From an uncultured Gammaproteobacteria bacterium (GTDB lineage Bacteria > Pseudomonadota > Gammaproteobacteria > Pseudomonadales > DT-91), in NCBI GenBank assembly GCA_929200485.1, contig CAKMZU010000142.1, positions 1 to 8,896 on the forward strand: 8,896 nt of DNA, written 5' to 3'. The notes beneath the pieces were generated by a model, which was given only the letters and a program-made list of their open reading frames with translations, did no database searches and was not told where the DNA came from. Position 1 is the first letter of the stretch. The number at the start of each line of letters is the position of its first letter. The position numbers and the translations under genes are program-made. Below, piece after piece: positions 1-7,951 of this stretch.

Positions 1-1113
1 CTCGATCGGTAAATGTAGGTAGTTGTAAAAATAAACCTTGCGGTTGTTTTGTGGTATGCTGTCAACCAGATCACTGCGATCAATTTCAACGGAATAGCGA
101 TAGGATTTATTCTGACTATCCATTAGGTTATCCCCGTCACTGGATAAACTGTACATCGGGTAGCCGGTAAAATTATTGTCTTTCGAATAACTATAGTGAG
201 TTTCTTCAATTTTTTTATTGGTTGCCAAATCCATTTTTTCAAGCAGACCAACAACAGGCATCTGTTTTTTTCCACTGCTGTTGGTGTAGTTGATGGTGTC
301 ATAACTGATTTGTGTCATTAATCCTTTCGGCGTTTCTATCGTTCGTAAAAGATTTCTTCCGGCAAAATTAATGTAGGTAAATTCGGTACGCTGCCCCATG
401 GCATTGGCGATCGCTTCAACCCCGTTTTTATTGAAATACACATGCGTTTTTTTATTGTCGGGGGAGATCAGGATAAGTTCGCTTGGCAAGTATTCAAAGT
501 TATATTGATTACCATAATTATCCGTCAATGCTTTCAGGCGAGCAGACCTGAGCGAGGTGACAGGCTGCTCATAATCAAAGCGGATAAAGTTACCAAACCG
601 GTCTTTTTCAATGACAATCAGTCCCTGATGAGAGAAATACTTGATGCTGCCATCTTTGTGATTGGATTGATAGCGATAAAATACCCCTTTATGACCGGGG
701 ATCTCGCGGGCTTCGGCATCATCGACAAATCTTGTACCATGAAGGTTGTAATAACGAAGGCCGGAGCCAAAGTCCGTTTCATCCCGCCAGAGTAGGTCAA
801 TCAGCCAATCCTGACCATGAATGTAAGCGGTTTTTTCTTTGATAAAATCCAGATCAAGTTGCCAGCCATTAGGCAGGCTGAACATACCTTCTTTATTGAA
901 TCGATAAGAGAGATGAAGTTGGAAATTAGCTACCCGCCCTTTGGCAGTTATGAGTGGATAAGAATAATCAAAGGTGCCGGTTGCGGCGTTGACCGACTCA
1001 TGACTCAGGCGGGTTTTATTATAGGCTTGAGAGCCGGGATAATCCTCTTCGGAAAAAGCACTGTACGCAACGACCCAGCACACCAATATCAATAGTATTT
1101 CTTTGAGTTTCAC
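1..1113 (-). CDS. RHS/YD-repeat protein, N-terminal part (runs off left edge)
   Basis: This is the first 371 codons of an RHS-family protein; the rest lies beyond the left edge. Translation is open from GTG at 1113. An in-frame TAA at 1186-1188 limits any upstream extension. The GTG start gives a plausible Sec signal peptide: VKLKE, then a hydrophobic stretch to about residue 20, with likely cleavage near AFS|EE. The ribosome site is weak (GAG, 12 bases upstream), and an in-frame TTG further upstream is a less likely start. The protein aligns without gaps with residues 1-371 of the complete RHS gene at 1357-6300, at roughly 70% identity by eye. Shared blocks include YPGSQAYNK near residue 25, SVNxATGxFDYSY, GWQLDLDFIKEK, and KYFSHQGLIVIEKDRFGNF near residues 158-176. 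It was probably produced by duplication. Whether the unseen C-terminus matches its neighbours cannot be told. Confidence 0.9.
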   Translation of the reverse strand, partial: MKLKEILLILVCWVVAYSAFSEEDYPGSQAYNKTRLSHESVNAATGTFDYSYPLITAKGRVANFQLHLSYRFNKEGMFSLPNGWQLDLDFIKEKTAYIHGQDWLIDLLWRDETDFGSGLRYYNLHGTRFVDDAEAREIPGHKGVFYRYQSNHKDGSIKYFSHQGLIVIEKDRFGNFIRFDYEQPVTSLRSARLKALTDNYGNQYNFEYLPSELILISPDNKKTHVYFNKNGVEAIANAMGQRTEFTYINFAGRNLLRTIETPKGLMTQISYDTINYTNSSGKKQMPVVGLLEKMDLATNKKIEETHYSYSKDNNFTGYPMYSLSSDGDNLMDSQNKSYRYSVEIDRSDLVDSIPQNNRKVYFYNYLHLPIE

Positions 1114-1196
1114 AGGTATTTTCAGCTCAGGTTGTGAATAGTTGGCAATAAGGACGAGCCAGAACAATTTACAAGAAGTTTGGAGTTAATGTGGTT

Positions 1197-1224
1197 TTGA
1201 TAAGGATTAAAACGCTTTGTTCAA
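1197..1224 (-). promoter_or_regulatory. Putative promoter of the left RHS gene
   Basis: On the minus strand TTGAAC (1219-1224) is followed after 16 bp by TATCAA (1197-1202), a fair match to a sigma-70 type promoter. The same two hexamers at the same spacing, preceded by the same AACTAACGA, occur in front of the complete RHS gene at 6378-6405, while the flanking sequence differs more. Conservation between paralogs is the main support. The predicted leader would be about 75-80 nt to the GTG at 1113. Confidence 0.5.
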
Positions 1225-1274
1225 TCGTTAGTTATTTTTTGCTTCTTCTGTTAATTGATTAGCCGGAGGGTGAA

Positions 1275-1296
1275 CAACAGCCATGGCTGGCTGTTG
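1275..1296 (-). terminator. Perfect 8-bp hairpin between two RHS genes
   Basis: CAACAGCC (1275-1282) and GGCTGTTG (1289-1296) form a perfect stem with a 6-base loop, about 60 bases after the stop of the complete RHS gene. No T-run follows the stem, so it is not a standard intrinsic terminator. A run of seven T on the minus strand (1317-1323) lies between the stop and the hairpin, without a convincing stem before it. It may stabilise the mRNA end or assist termination before the next promoter. The rest of the 1114-1356 gap shows no gene. Confidence 0.3.
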
Positions 1297-1356
1297 CGGA
1301 TCGACTCAGAGACATCAAAAAAAGTGCCTGGCATCGCTTGCTTTGGGAGAGTGGTA

Positions 1357-4300
1357 TTAGTCCGTGCCGTTAGGGTAAGCTTCTTCAAAGCTTGAGCGAT
1401 CCAGTCCCTGAAAATTATCTGTACCCGATATATCTTCAAAGGAGGCTGGGCTGGTAGGTGCCAACACTCCAGATGTACCGAAGTTAATCGACTCTTCTGT
1501 GGGAAAAGCACCGGGGGTTACAGGCAAACTTGAGGCTAGTTGGCTAGGATTTATCCGTATAAATGCAATCTGAGGTTTACCTGCTACAGAGTAGATCTCC
1601 CCTGCATGGACTTCATATCTTACCGTTGGAACTAATCTTGCGAAGTACCCCTTTGGTGGAGCATTTGATTGAAGGTTCTTTATAGTCTCGCCTAGATCCT
1701 TGGAAACAAATCCCCTGCTGTCTGAAACCGAACTGGCTGATGACTGTATAGACACTTGACTTTCCCCTGACGATGTCAAGTGGGTTTCAACCGTATCGTA
1801 GAAAGCCTGGGATGTTGATGCTTGAGCATTAGCTTCCAAAGTTTCAACGCTAGAGCCAGCACTAAAGTTGACTGAAATGGTACCGCTGCTAACTGCTCTA
1901 TCAACTAAAGCGATTTCTTCAGTCGCCCCCTCACTAAGAGCAGAAGTGGTGCCTGAAAAAAAACTGGCAGAAATGCTCGGTGCGAGCGCAACGCCGCCTG
2001 CAATTGCAGAAACTGCAATAAGGCTAAAAGTGGTATATTGCAAAGCCTCGCCTGCTTTGGTGCTGCCTGCATCGAATGCAGCTTGAGAGGATATTGTCGA
2101 TAAACCTGCCAAGGTTGTTGCTGTTGCACCTGCCACAGCAGCGCCAGCGGTGAGTGTCAGGGATGCTCCGCCTGTAGGTACAGCAGCCACGATACCAATG
2201 ACACCTAATACGGCGAGGGCACCTCCCAGGGTATAGTTTAAGGCAGATGAAACGCTATGACCGGTAGGGTCAATGAATGTGACGGGGTTGACTTTGGCAA
2301 AGGCGTAAGGGTTATCGACAAAGTAGTTGTCACGACTGATAAACATCTGCAATCCAGGATTATAAAACCGGCGCTGAAGATAAGTCAGTTGGGCATCTTG
2401 ATCAGTGTATTCCTGATTCCAGCCAAGGCTTGAAGATATTTCACTTCCCGACAGTGGAGCGGATGTTTTACCGTAAGCGCTATAACTTGTGGGGTGGAAA
2501 TCCTGATTGCCGCTTAAAATGCCACCGATGCTATGTCCGGAAACAAAGAATTGATCCACGGAATTGTCGGAAATATTTGCCTGAAGTCCTCTACTGTCGC
2601 TATAGAGGCTATGCCATTGGTCATCATTCTTGATAGCAGTTATTTTTTTGTTGATACCATGATAAAAGGATTGTTGTTTATGGCCGGTTGTACGCTTGCT
2701 TAGTAAACCATTGGGCAAATAATGGTATTCAATGTCAGAGGAATGAGGGCTGTTAATTTTCAATAGATAACCCTGGGCATCATAGTCGTAAGTGGTGTTG
2801 TCAGGGGTTTTTTCCAGGTGGCCGTTTTTATTCCAGATATAATGGTCTGTATATGTTTCCTTGCCGGTATCTGAGGTTGAGCATATTCGTTGATCCTGCG
2901 CGTTATACTCATGGCTGGTGCTATGGTGATTTTGCTCATCATGGTAGATTTCATCGATCAGGTTGTTGTTAGCATCATAATGGTAGTTAATGTATTTGAG
3001 GCGTTGATTGGTATGGTGCTTTTCATTCACCAGACGATTTAGCGCATCGTATTGATAACTCTGTGAGCTATCCGATGCGGGCTTATAACCTTTGTGCGAG
3101 TGGTTGGTTATACCTGTAAGCTGTCCTCTGACATTAAAGTGGTAATCTGTATTGAATGTTATGCCGCTGGGTTTGTTGCTGTGGCATGTTTTTGCGATAT
3201 TCTTGAATGGTCCATAATAAAAGTGTGTTTCAGTAATGTCATCGGTATTATAAATAGAGGTTCGAGTGATCAGTTTACCTTTAAATTTGTTTTCATCCTC
3301 ACCGTATTTGAAATGGATGCGATGTTTATCTAACTGAACTGCTGATATTAATCCCTTGTCATCGGCGTTATAAGTGTACAGATAGCGTTTGTTGGCGAAA
3401 TCCGTTCTGGAAATGATACGTTCTTTGTCATCATAGTCCATTGTTAGTGATTTCTTGTCAGGATAGGTGATAGTGTGGATTCTGCCGTTAGGTAAATAAC
3501 TGTAATTGATGATCTGCCCATCGTTATCAGACAATGAGGTTAGATGATTGTCACTATTATATGTTTTGGTAATTTCTATTGGCTTGCCATTACGCATCCA
3601 GCTGTTTTTTGTCATCTGACCCAACAGGTTGTATTCATACAAAATAGTTTCACCATCAGGTTGAATGGTTTTGATGCGTCTGCCTTCTTTATCATTAATA
3701 TATTGCGTCGTCATCTTCTGCGGCGTAACAACAGAAATCAGCTGATTATCTGCGTTAAACACTCTTTGGTCAGTGTCCCGATGACTGGTTTTATTGCAAT
3801 TATTTTGTTTTTTGGTGTGTTTTACTACATTCTTGAAAATATCATACTCGGTTAAGCGAGTGTAATGCAGGTTATTAAAACCATTGATAGTTTTACTGGT
3901 GCGATTAAAACCCGGGTCGTATTCATAGATGCTTTGGATGGTATCTGTGCTTTTACCTGTGAGGTGGTTGATCATCGAACTGGTATAATGAACCGGTCGA
4001 CCGAAACCATTTTTTTCGAGGGTTTCTTCCAGAAAACCTGTTTGGCGATCATGAGGATTATCAAACAATGGATATTTTCGATGGCGTGTTTTTGCAAGCC
4101 ACGGCTGTGTTTCTTTTTCCATCACTTTGTGTTTGTTGAGATAAGTTGTAGTGATGAGATCTGCATCATTGTATTCAATCTGTTTGATGTTGCCCCAGTG
4201 GTCGATATGTTTAATTGGGCGTTCCAGTTGATCGTACATTATGGTGTTTTCCAAACCTAAAATATTGGTCTGTTTAATGACTTTACCCCAGCCGTTGTAT

Positions 4301-6300
4301 TCCTGTGTTGATAATCTGCGCCAGGCATCATGATAAAGATCTTTATGCTCGATGATTCTTCCTGTGGCATCAGTCACTTGAGCGATTGTATACTGTAGTG
4401 GCGTTTGTTTTATGATCTGATTAGTCTTATCTTTTCCATAATCATGGTGGGTATAAACAGTGGCTTTGCCGAGAGGGTTAGTCTCTTTGGTTAATCGCTT
4501 CAGTGGGTCATACTCGTATTGCCAGATGGCGCCTTCAGGTGTGATTTTTTTTATCAGATTACCACTTAGGGTATCTTGAATTTCTGTGTGAACAGCGCCT
4601 AAAGTGCTTGTCTGTTTTATCGTCAAATGACCTGTGTCAGAATCCAGATGGTAGTCTTTCGTGTAAAAGGTTTTCTGAGGGCCGGGCTTATCTTTGGCTA
4701 GCCATTCAACGGATGAGACGGTTTTTCTTCCTGCTGGATCATGTTTAAGCGTGAATTTTTGCCAGGGCTTCCAGTCGGTGTCGCCATGTGTTTTATATTC
4801 TACTATTTTGTCAGTATGTGTTTTTTTATCGGCTGCGAGTGTGTAAGAGGTACGAATCATTTGACCTGTGAAGCCGTCTTTACGAATGTTTTCTTTTTCC
4901 AGACCAAAAGCATCATTGTAATAGGATTTGGTTTGACTGTGGGTAACCTTCCATTTTGAAGACGTTCGATCATAGATGTGAAGATGTTCTTCGATTTTAT
5001 TGCCGTAGGTATCATAATTTGTAAGGATTTTATCGCCTGGAATAAAGCTTTTGTGCCCATCATGCCAAGTCCAGTTTGTTGTTTCGCGTGGTTTGTCATA
5101 ATTGGTTGATCGACTGTATTTAAAAGGAGAGATGGCGTATTCATAAGTTGTTTTAGAATGCGGGAAACCATTTTTTTTGGTCACCACTTCGATCGGTAAA
5201 TGCAGATAATTGTAATAATGTACTTTGGTATTGGTTTGAGGCAAATCACCAACCAAATCACTGCTGGAAATCTCAACAGAATATCGATACGCCTGATTTT
5301 GGCTGTCAATTAGATTGTCGCTGTTATTCGATAGGCTATACATTGGATAGCCTGTGAAATTATTGTCCTGTGAGTGGGTGTAATATGTTTCTTCGATTTT
5401 TGTATTGGAAGCCAAATCAATTTTTGAAACCGTACTGACAACCGGCATTTGACTTTTTCCACTGGCATTATTGTAGCTTATGGTGTCATAACTGATTTGC
5501 GTCATTAGCCCTTGAGGCGTTTCGATGGTTCTTAAAAGATTACTGCCAGCGAAACTTATATAGGTAAATTCTGCTCTAAACCCTAAAGCGTTTTTGATAC
5601 CGACAACGCCTTTTTTATTGAAATAAATATGGGTTTTTTGCTTATCCGGGGAGGTCATAATGATTTCCCCTGGCTGATAATCAAAGATGTATTGGTTGCC
5701 ATAGTTATCTGTTAGCTGCTTTAGGCGGGCAGATTGAATAGAAGCGATGGGCGTTTCATATTCAAATTGAATAAAGTTCCCGAAACGGTCTTTTTCAATG
5801 ACAATGAGCCCCTGATGCGAGAAATATTTGATTTTGCCGTCTTTATGATTGGATCTATAGCGATGGTAAACGCTTTTATGTCCGGGTATTTCTCTTGATT
5901 CCCCTTGATCAGAAAATTTAGTGCCATGCAGATTGTAATAACGCAGGCCTGAGCCATAACCTGTTTCATCACGCCATAATCGGTCAATAATCCAACTCTG
6001 GTTATGAATGTGAGCGGATTTCTCTTTGATAAAATCCAAATCCAATTGCCATCCGTCAGGCAAATTAAACATGCCTTGTTTATTGAATCGATAGGAAAGG
6101 CTAAGTTTAAAATCTGATAATCGACCTTTTGTAGCGATTAATTGATATGAGTAATCGAAAGCGCCGGTTGCCGGATTTACTGATTGATGAAAAAGCTGTG
6201 ATTTATTATAGGCTTGTGACCCCGGGTACCCATCATCAGCAAGAATGCTAAGACCCATAGTCCAGAACAATAAAATAAACACCGTGTTATTAATAGTCAT
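1357..6300 (-). CDS. Complete secreted RHS/YD-repeat protein with hydrophobic C-terminal domain
   Basis: A 1647-residue RHS-family protein. ATG at 6300 is chosen because GGAG lies 7 bases upstream, it opens a signal-peptide-like N-terminus (hydrophobic to about residue 20, likely cut at ILA|DD), and it aligns with the left paralog's start. The open frame extends to a TTG at 6405, but that codon is part of the promoter-like element. Residues 22 to about 590 form the N-terminal shell region. YD repeats are dense from about 590 to 1290 (YEYDPLKRL, YQYDALNRL, YHYDANNNL). A degenerate RHS-associated core spans about 1292-1348 (YLQRRFYNPG, FISRDN, NPYAFAKVNPVTFIDPTGH). The last 300 residues begin with three Gly/Ala-rich hydrophobic segments (about 1357-1378, 1381-1401, 1421-1441), pass through a Ser-rich linker, and finish with a variable domain (GYFARL near 1551) and the tail GLDRSSFEEAYPNGTD. 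RHS proteins commonly form a closed shell around a C-terminal toxin or effector; here the C-terminal activity is unrecognised. No immunity gene follows. Confidence 0.93.
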   Translation of the reverse strand: MTINNTVFILLFWTMGLSILADDGYPGSQAYNKSQLFHQSVNPATGAFDYSYQLIATKGRLSDFKLSLSYRFNKQGMFNLPDGWQLDLDFIKEKSAHIHNQSWIIDRLWRDETGYGSGLRYYNLHGTKFSDQGESREIPGHKSVYHRYRSNHKDGKIKYFSHQGLIVIEKDRFGNFIQFEYETPIASIQSARLKQLTDNYGNQYIFDYQPGEIIMTSPDKQKTHIYFNKKGVVGIKNALGFRAEFTYISFAGSNLLRTIETPQGLMTQISYDTISYNNASGKSQMPVVSTVSKIDLASNTKIEETYYTHSQDNNFTGYPMYSLSNNSDNLIDSQNQAYRYSVEISSSDLVGDLPQTNTKVHYYNYLHLPIEVVTKKNGFPHSKTTYEYAISPFKYSRSTNYDKPRETTNWTWHDGHKSFIPGDKILTNYDTYGNKIEEHLHIYDRTSSKWKVTHSQTKSYYNDAFGLEKENIRKDGFTGQMIRTSYTLAADKKTHTDKIVEYKTHGDTDWKPWQKFTLKHDPAGRKTVSSVEWLAKDKPGPQKTFYTKDYHLDSDTGHLTIKQTSTLGAVHTEIQDTLSGNLIKKITPEGAIWQYEYDPLKRLTKETNPLGKATVYTHHDYGKDKTNQIIKQTPLQYTIAQVTDATGRIIEHKDLYHDAWRRLSTQEYNGWGKVIKQTNILGLENTIMYDQLERPIKHIDHWGNIKQIEYNDADLITTTYLNKHKVMEKETQPWLAKTRHRKYPLFDNPHDRQTGFLEETLEKNGFGRPVHYTSSMINHLTGKSTDTIQSIYEYDPGFNRTSKTINGFNNLHYTRLTEYDIFKNVVKHTKKQNNCNKTSHRDTDQRVFNADNQLISVVTPQKMTTQYINDKEGRRIKTIQPDGETILYEYNLLGQMTKNSWMRNGKPIEITKTYNSDNHLTSLSDNDGQIINYSYLPNGRIHTITYPDKKSLTMDYDDKERIISRTDFANKRYLYTYNADDKGLISAVQLDKHRIHFKYGEDENKFKGKLITRTSIYNTDDITETHFYYGPFKNIAKTCHSNKPSGITFNTDYHFNVRGQLTGITNHSHKGYKPASDSSQSYQYDALNRLVNEKHHTNQRLKYINYHYDANNNLIDEIYHDEQNHHSTSHEYNAQDQRICSTSDTGKETYTDHYIWNKNGHLEKTPDNTTYDYDAQGYLLKINSPHSSDIEYHYLPNGLLSKRTTGHKQQSFYHGINKKITAIKNDDQWHSLYSDSRGLQANISDNSVDQFFVSGHSIGGILSGNQDFHPTSYSAYGKTSAPLSGSEISSSLGWNQEYTDQDAQLTYLQRRFYNPGLQMFISRDNYFVDNPYAFAKVNPVTFIDPTGHSVSSALNYTLGGALAVLGVIGIVAAVPTGGASLTLTAGAAVAGATATTLAGLSTISSQAAFDAGSTKAGEALQYTTFSLIAVSAIAGGVALAPSISASFFSGTTSALSEGATEEIALVDRAVSSGTISVNFSAGSSVETLEANAQASTSQAFYDTVETHLTSSGESQVSIQSSASSVSDSRGFVSKDLGETIKNLQSNAPPKGYFARLVPTVRYEVHAGEIYSVAGKPQIAFIRINPSQLASSLPVTPGAFPTEESINFGTSGVLAPTSPASFEDISGTDNFQGLDRSSFEEAYPNGTD
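1367..1438 (-). repeat. Near-identical RHS 3' end, copy 1
   Basis: These 72 bases, encoding the tail of the complete RHS gene (EDISGT through EEAYPNG), closely match 8799-8870 at the end of the right-edge RHS gene, with no gap. Runs such as the one around AAGCTTCTTCAAAGCTTGA are identical. The DNA-level match indicates recent common origin or gene conversion and provides a recombination substrate about 7.4 kb away from its partner. Confidence 0.75.
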
Positions 6301-6307
6301 TGGTATT

Positions 6308-6311
6308 CTCC
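6308..6311 (-). promoter_or_regulatory. Ribosome binding site deciding the start at 6300
   Basis: GGAG (within GTGGAG) on the minus strand is 7 bases before ATG at 6300. This is the only good ribosome site near the N-terminus and supports the 1647-residue form over the 35-residue longer open frame. Confidence 0.75.
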
Positions 6312-6377
6312 ACTTTGGTCGGAATAGCCGGAAGGTGGACTTTCTGAAACAGTCCTGGGTAAATGTGTAATAGCTTT

Positions 6378-6405
6378 TTGATACAGGATATAAAGCTTTG
6401 TTCAA
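6378..6405 (-). promoter_or_regulatory. Putative promoter of the complete RHS gene
   Basis: TTGAAC (6400-6405), 16 bp, then TATCAA (6378-6383) on the minus strand, identical in hexamers and spacing to the element at 1197-1224. It is preceded by the same AACTAACGA. The predicted leader is about 70 nt and contains a short inverted repeat (GGACT ... AGTCC). The region 6406-6517, between this element and the pseudogene end, contains no gene. Confidence 0.5.
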
Positions 6406-6517
6406 TCGTTAGTTGTGCTGGGTGTGTCATAACTTGTGAACAGGGTGTTTGGCTAAAATTTCAGATAAGCAGCAGGCAGACGAGCGGTTGGATTAAAAAT
6501 AAAACAAAAAGCGGCAT

Positions 6518-7545
6518 TTATTGTAATTTGGGATTGGAAAAGGCTTCCTCAATATCCGTACGGTTAAAACCAAAAAAGGTTTGAAAACCTCTTAGTTGTT
6601 CAACACTTGCGTAGTTGAGATTTTGAATTGCCATTGATGCATCCGCAATGATAGATACTTCCGATCCGATAACACCGGGGAGGGCAGGTAAATTTGAGAC
6701 TGGATTTGTTGGTGTTGGCGAGGGACTAACATTATCGATTCGACTATATGCAGTAGTTGTGTAGCGTGCACCTGCATTCTCTTCCAATCCTGATGGTGAC
6801 AAAGCTCTGGCGCCTAAAATTTCGGATTCTGATGATCGACGAGAAAAGTATCCGCTAAATTGGCTGATAGGCGAGGTAAATTCAATACTTGCATTATCCA
6901 CTGAACTCACCATTGCCTTAGAAATTGTTTGGGCTTGTCCTGAAGCAGTCAGTTGTTGATCAACGGCTTCATAAATGGCTTCGGTTAGGCTAGGATCATT
7001 AGTCGCAGCATTGGCTGTCAGACTGCGAGCGCCAAGAGCAATAAATTGTTGAAGCAATGTGTCTTCTGATCTTACACCGGCTGATAAAGTAACTACTGGC
7101 GTATTAATGCGGAAAAGATTTGAGGCTGTGTATGCAGAAGTTTGAAGCCATTGGTGCGATAGCAACCCCTGCGCTGATCAGTGAAATAGCGCCCAGTCCT
7201 AAACTGGTATATTGGAGAGCTTTAGCGGCTCCTTTATTGCCTGAGTCTAATGCTGCCTGTGAACCCATCAATGAGATGCCAGAGAATGAGGCGGATATGC
7301 TGTAAGCCTTTTGTATCTTTAATGGATTGGCTGATGCGATTAAAACTCGGATCGTAGTCATAATAACTGACGATAATATCCGTATATATTTGCGATGAGG
7401 GATCAACCACGGCACTGCTGTATTTAATCTCCTCGCCGAAACCATTTTTGTCAACGATTTCTTCAAGAAAACGGGTTTGCGGATCATGTGGGTTATCAAG
7501 GACGGGGTACTTTCGATGGATTATTTTTTGCCAATCTGCTCTCAC
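6518..7545 (-). pseudogene. RHS gene remnant: 5' truncation, internal deletion, two frame changes
   Basis: Three minus-strand frames together resemble one RHS protein. From 7545 to about 7290 the frame matches residues about 735-816 of the complete RHS protein (HRKYP, DNPHD, FLEE, KNGFG, YDPSFNR). Near 7285-7295 homology jumps, with a frame change, to the hydrophobic C-terminal part (SQAALDSGNKGAAKALQYT matching SQAAFDAGSTKAGEALQYT near residue 1403), so about 580 residues are missing. A second change of frame occurs around 7135-7160 (after APMASNF), and the final frame runs to TAA at 6518. That last part (up to 215 codons open from 7165) keeps a diverged C-terminal domain with GYFSRR and the tail GFNRTDIEEAFSNPKLQ. 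There is no signal peptide, ribosome site or start for the front; an in-frame TGA lies just upstream of 7545. It is best read as a decayed copy or leftover C-terminal cassette. Confidence 0.85.
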
Positions 7546-7746
7546 GCTTCCATTTTGTCAGCATCAACAATTAAAGGTTCAACAAAGCTCAGGTATTTAA
7601 ATGATTGCAAAATTTTATCGTTATTTCGGCTTGGTTCAAATCAATAGCGGACAAATTCATGGCTGTCCAGTTGTTTTTTGTTTTAACCTGCAGGTGTTAT
7701 TATTTCGAACTAACTATTATTGCTTGATGTCTTATTAATTAACTTT

Positions 7747-7791
7747 GATGGGTGTGCCGACGATGGGTGTGCCGACGATGGGTGTGCCGAC
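7747..7791. repeat. Three perfect tandem copies of a 15-bp unit
   Basis: GATGGGTGTGCCGAC is repeated exactly three times with no spacer. The unit is a multiple of three, so one plus-strand frame reads MGVPT three times and then reaches a stop at 7814-7816. That tiny frame has no ribosome site and is not called as a gene. The exact identity points to recent slippage expansion or a variable-number repeat. Confidence 0.9.
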
Positions 7792-7914
7792 CCATATCAT
7801 TAAAAGTGGGGGGTAAGCACATAAAAGAGTGTAGTTTCTGGAAACGATTAGTTTTCTCATATCGCTTCGCTTTTTGTAAGGTCATCTTTATATGAATGCT
7901 CTATGTGTAATCCA

Positions 7915-7936
7915 TGATGATTTGATGATTTGATGA
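7915..7936. repeat. Short period-8 repeat before the plus-strand gene
   Basis: TGATGATT occurs twice, followed by a partial third copy (TGATGA), immediately before the ribosome site of the gene starting at 7952. It is short and may be chance, but slippage here would alter the spacing between any promoter and the translation start. Confidence 0.5.
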
Positions 7937-7937
7937 G

Positions 7938-7943
7938 TAAGGG
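7938..7943 (+). promoter_or_regulatory. Ribosome binding site for the GTG start at 7952
   Basis: TAAGGG ends 8 bases before GTG at 7952. An in-frame ATG at 8003 has no comparable site and would remove the signal peptide, so GTG is preferred. Confidence 0.65.
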
Positions 7944-7951
7944 CTTTTCTT

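Larger units (their letters stand above)
7546..7951. other. Gene-free region between the RHS remnant and the plus-strand gene
   Basis: No supported coding region was found in these 406 bases. RHS homology ends abruptly at about 7540. The stretch contains a weak inverted repeat, GGACA/TGTCC at 7649-7668, followed on the plus strand by a T-rich run. This looks like a weak intrinsic terminator, but no plus-strand gene lies before it. The perfect 15-bp triplication at 7747-7791 and a short period-8 repeat at 7915-7936 are listed separately. The promoter of the plus-strand gene should lie here, but no convincing -35/-10 pair stands out. Confidence 0.6.

Noticed and set aside
442..1095. Plus-strand open frames inside the left RHS gene
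   Set aside because: The minus strand encodes a continuous RHS protein there with strong paralog similarity; the plus-strand frames have no recognisable features.
3544..4260. Plus-strand open frames of 103 and 131 codons inside the complete RHS gene
   Set aside because: They are opposite a conserved YD-repeat region, and the translations are low-information antisense products without ribosome sites.
6301..6405. A 35-residue longer N-terminus for the complete RHS protein, starting at TTG 6405
   Set aside because: The TTG is the first half of the conserved promoter-like hexamer; the left paralog has a stop that blocks an equivalent extension; and GGAG with a signal peptide supports 6300.
6518..6600. 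UBA-like domain in the C-terminal tail (GFNRTDIEEAF resembles the MGF loop)
   Set aside because: The resemblance covers about one loop and half a helix; the protein ends too soon for the full three-helix fold.
7577..7605. Third copy of the RHS promoter element on the plus strand (TTCAACAAAGC)
   Set aside because: The match is limited to about 10 of 11 bases, lacks the upstream AACTAACGA, and has no good -10 box at the right distance.
7649..7668. Intrinsic terminator (GGACA/TGTCC with T-rich tail)
   Set aside because: The stem is only 5 bp with a 10-base loop, and there is no plus-strand gene upstream that it could end.
7747..7791. CRISPR array
   Set aside because: The 15-bp units are directly adjacent with no spacers, and no cas gene is visible.
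7748..7816. Tiny coding frame reading MGVPT repeats
   Set aside because: It has about 22 codons, no ribosome site and no homolog that I recognise; the repeat itself explains the open frame.
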